Below, in pieces: positions 62,773 through 64,000 of a stretch of 64,000 nt of DNA. The position numbers and the translations under genes were made by a program. The DNA comes from Paraburkholderia atlantica. GTDB lineage: Bacteria > Pseudomonadota > Gammaproteobacteria > Burkholderiales > Burkholderiaceae. Position 1 is the stretch's first letter; each line of letters opens with the position of its first letter. The notes under the pieces are model-generated. The model was given only the letters and a program-made list of their open reading frames with translations. It did no database searches and was not told the origin of the DNA. Location: the NCBI RefSeq assembly GCF_009362785.1, contig NZ_WHNQ01000013.1, forward strand, positions 124,001 to 188,000, read 5' to 3'.

Positions 62773-64000
62773 CTAAAAGATAAAACCGGTGTTCACGAAT
62801 TTCGAGTGATGGTTCGTGACCATCGTGTCGAGCAGCGTCTTGTTCAAGTCGGTCTCCTTCGCGGCGACCATGGACCGGATCGAGAACGCACGCAATGCAT
62901 CGGTGACCGATAGCGTACCTTCCGCCGAATCCTTGCGGCCCGCAAACGGAAAGACGTCTGGACCTCGCTGGCACTGGCTGTTGAGATTGACGCGGCACAC
63001 CTGATTGACGAGCGGGTCGACCAGCGCGCCAATCTGGGCAGCGTCGGTGCCGAAAATGCTGACCTGCTGACCGTGGTCCGACGTGATGACATATTCGAGC
63101 GGTGTATCGATGTCATCGAACGGCACGACCGGGATAATCGGTCCGAACTGCTCTTCACGGTAGAGCATCATCCCTTCCTTGACGGGGTACACCACGGCCG
63201 GATAGAAAAGCGTTTTGCAGAACACGCCACCGCCTTCATTCACGACCGCCGCGCCTTTTGCCTTCGCATCGTCGATCGCCTGAGTCATGTAGGCCGTGCG
63301 ATGCATGCCGGGCAGCGGGGTAATGGACACTCCCTTTTCCCACGGCATACCAACCTTGAGATTTTTGAGCGCTGCGTTGAAGCGCTCAAGAAACGTATCG
63401 ACGATCGAGCGGTGCACCATCAAGATCTTGAGCGCTGTGCACCGTTGACCATTGAACGACAACGTACCGAGCAGACATTCCTTCACGGCGAGGTCTATGT
63501 CGGCGTCAGCCAGCACGATCGCGGCGTTCTTGGCGTCCAGGCCGAGAACCGCGCGGAGCCGATGCGACTTCGGGTGCTGCTTTTTCAGATGGTCTGCAAC
63601 CTTGCTTGAGCCGATCAGCGCAAGCACGTCGATCTTTCCCGAGGCGAGCATGTGTGGCACGACCACCGCGCCCGGTGCATAAATCGTGTTGATGACGCCT
63701 TTCGGAAACGCTGAGCGGAATGCCTCGAGCAGCGGGAAGAACAGCAGCGTGCCATATTGAGGCGGCTTGAATACGACCGTGTTGCCCATCAGCAATGCGG
63801 GAATGAGCGTCGCAAACGTTTCGTTTAACGGATAGTTGTAAGGCCCCATGCACAATACGACGCCAAGCGGTGTGCGGCGAATCTGGCCGATGGTGCCCTC
63901 GGCGATGACGAAGCGCGAGTTGCTGTTGTCCAGCTCCTTTAGCGCCGCAATCGTGTCTTGCATATAGCTGATGGTGCGGTCGAACTCCTTCTGTGAATCG
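62773..64000 (-). CDS. gapN: NADP-dependent glyceraldehyde-3-phosphate dehydrogenase (non-phosphorylating), 5' end outside window
   Basis: An aldehyde dehydrogenase-superfamily frame stays open to the window edge, so the N-terminus is missing; 408 codons are visible. Motifs are MGPYNYPLNETFATLIPALL (cofactor domain), NTVVFKPPQYG, and the catalytic cysteine in FNGQRCTALKI. The residues before it, LGLDAKNAAIV, correspond to the region carrying the general-base glutamate, read here as aspartate. The C-terminus ends KFVNTGFIF. GapN oxidises glyceraldehyde-3-phosphate to 3-phosphoglycerate while making NADPH, bypassing ATP formation. Confidence 0.88.
   Translation of the reverse strand, partial: DSQKEFDRTISYMQDTIAALKELDNSNSRFVIAEGTIGQIRRTPLGVVLCMGPYNYPLNETFATLIPALLMGNTVVFKPPQYGTLLFFPLLEAFRSAFPKGVINTIYAPGAVVVPHMLASGKIDVLALIGSSKVADHLKKQHPKSHRLRAVLGLDAKNAAIVLADADIDLAVKECLLGTLSFNGQRCTALKILMVHRSIVDTFLERFNAALKNLKVGMPWEKGVSITPLPGMHRTAYMTQAIDDAKAKGAAVVNEGGGVFCKTLFYPAVVYPVKEGMMLYREEQFGPIIPVVPFDDIDTPLEYVITSDHGQQVSIFGTDAAQIGALVDPLVNQVCRVNLNSQCQRGPDVFPFAGRKDSAEGTLSVTDALRAFSIRSMVAAKETDLNKTLLDTMVTNHHSKFVNTGFIF

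Overview
The window looks like a chromosomal segment from a high-GC betaproteobacterium of the Burkholderia/Paraburkholderia group. This is inferred from GC-rich third positions, the style of its porin, lipoproteins and LysR/AraC/DeoR regulators, and the layout of its type VI secretion system (T6SS). No rRNA, tRNA, insertion sequence, phage or CRISPR array was seen.

Layout. (1) 1-2857: a LysR regulator cut by the window edge, divergent from an M20 amidohydrolase and a porin; the 3' remnant of an MFS transporter follows the porin. (2) 2874-4412: a BON-domain protein and an orphan LuxR-type response regulator. (3) 4667-9554: a chaperone-usher fimbrial operon (pilin, chaperone, usher, second pilin) with no adhesin of its own. 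(4) 9579-40812: a T6SS island holding all 13 core genes. The plus strand carries an unusual accessory DotU plus IcmF/OmpA-like pair, then tssB, tssC, hcp, tssJ, tssK, tssL, tssM, vgrG, PAAR and rhs. The minus strand carries a TagK-like gene, tagJ, tssE, tssF, tssG, tssA, a FimH-like adhesin and a GT60-like glycosyltransferase. tssH (clpV) diverges from the minus-strand operon. (5) 41277-64000: ordinary envelope and metabolic genes. These are a SHOCT protein, lipoproteins, a phospholipase D, a ceramidase-like protein, an AI-2E-family permease, an AraC regulator, an MFS transporter, an amidohydrolase, a VOC protein, an EF-hand protein, an S10 peptidase, DUF2784, trehalase, an amino-acid binding protein, DeoR, NudK, a haloacid dehalogenase, an AHSA1 protein, a CBS/BON protein, two very small ORFs and a partial gapN.

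How the parts fit. TssJ, TssL and TssM form the envelope complex, TssK/E/F/G/A the baseplate, TssB/C/Hcp the contractile tail, and TssH recycles the sheath. VgrG, PAAR and Rhs form the tip and its cargo. Three things are unusual. VgrG ends in 48 tandem PPPSEE hexapeptides. The glycosyltransferase encoded next to Rhs resembles the family that modifies hydroxyproline in eukaryotes, and its reading frame is broken at a run of nine G. The accessory DotU/IcmF-like pair has the OmpA domain on the IcmF-like partner instead of the DotU partner. My main hypothesis is a T6SS spike with a long proline/serine-rich tail that a locally encoded, possibly phase-variable, glycosyltransferase modifies. The placement of a fimbrial adhesin inside the T6SS operon suggests that the fimbrial and T6SS loci have been interleaved.
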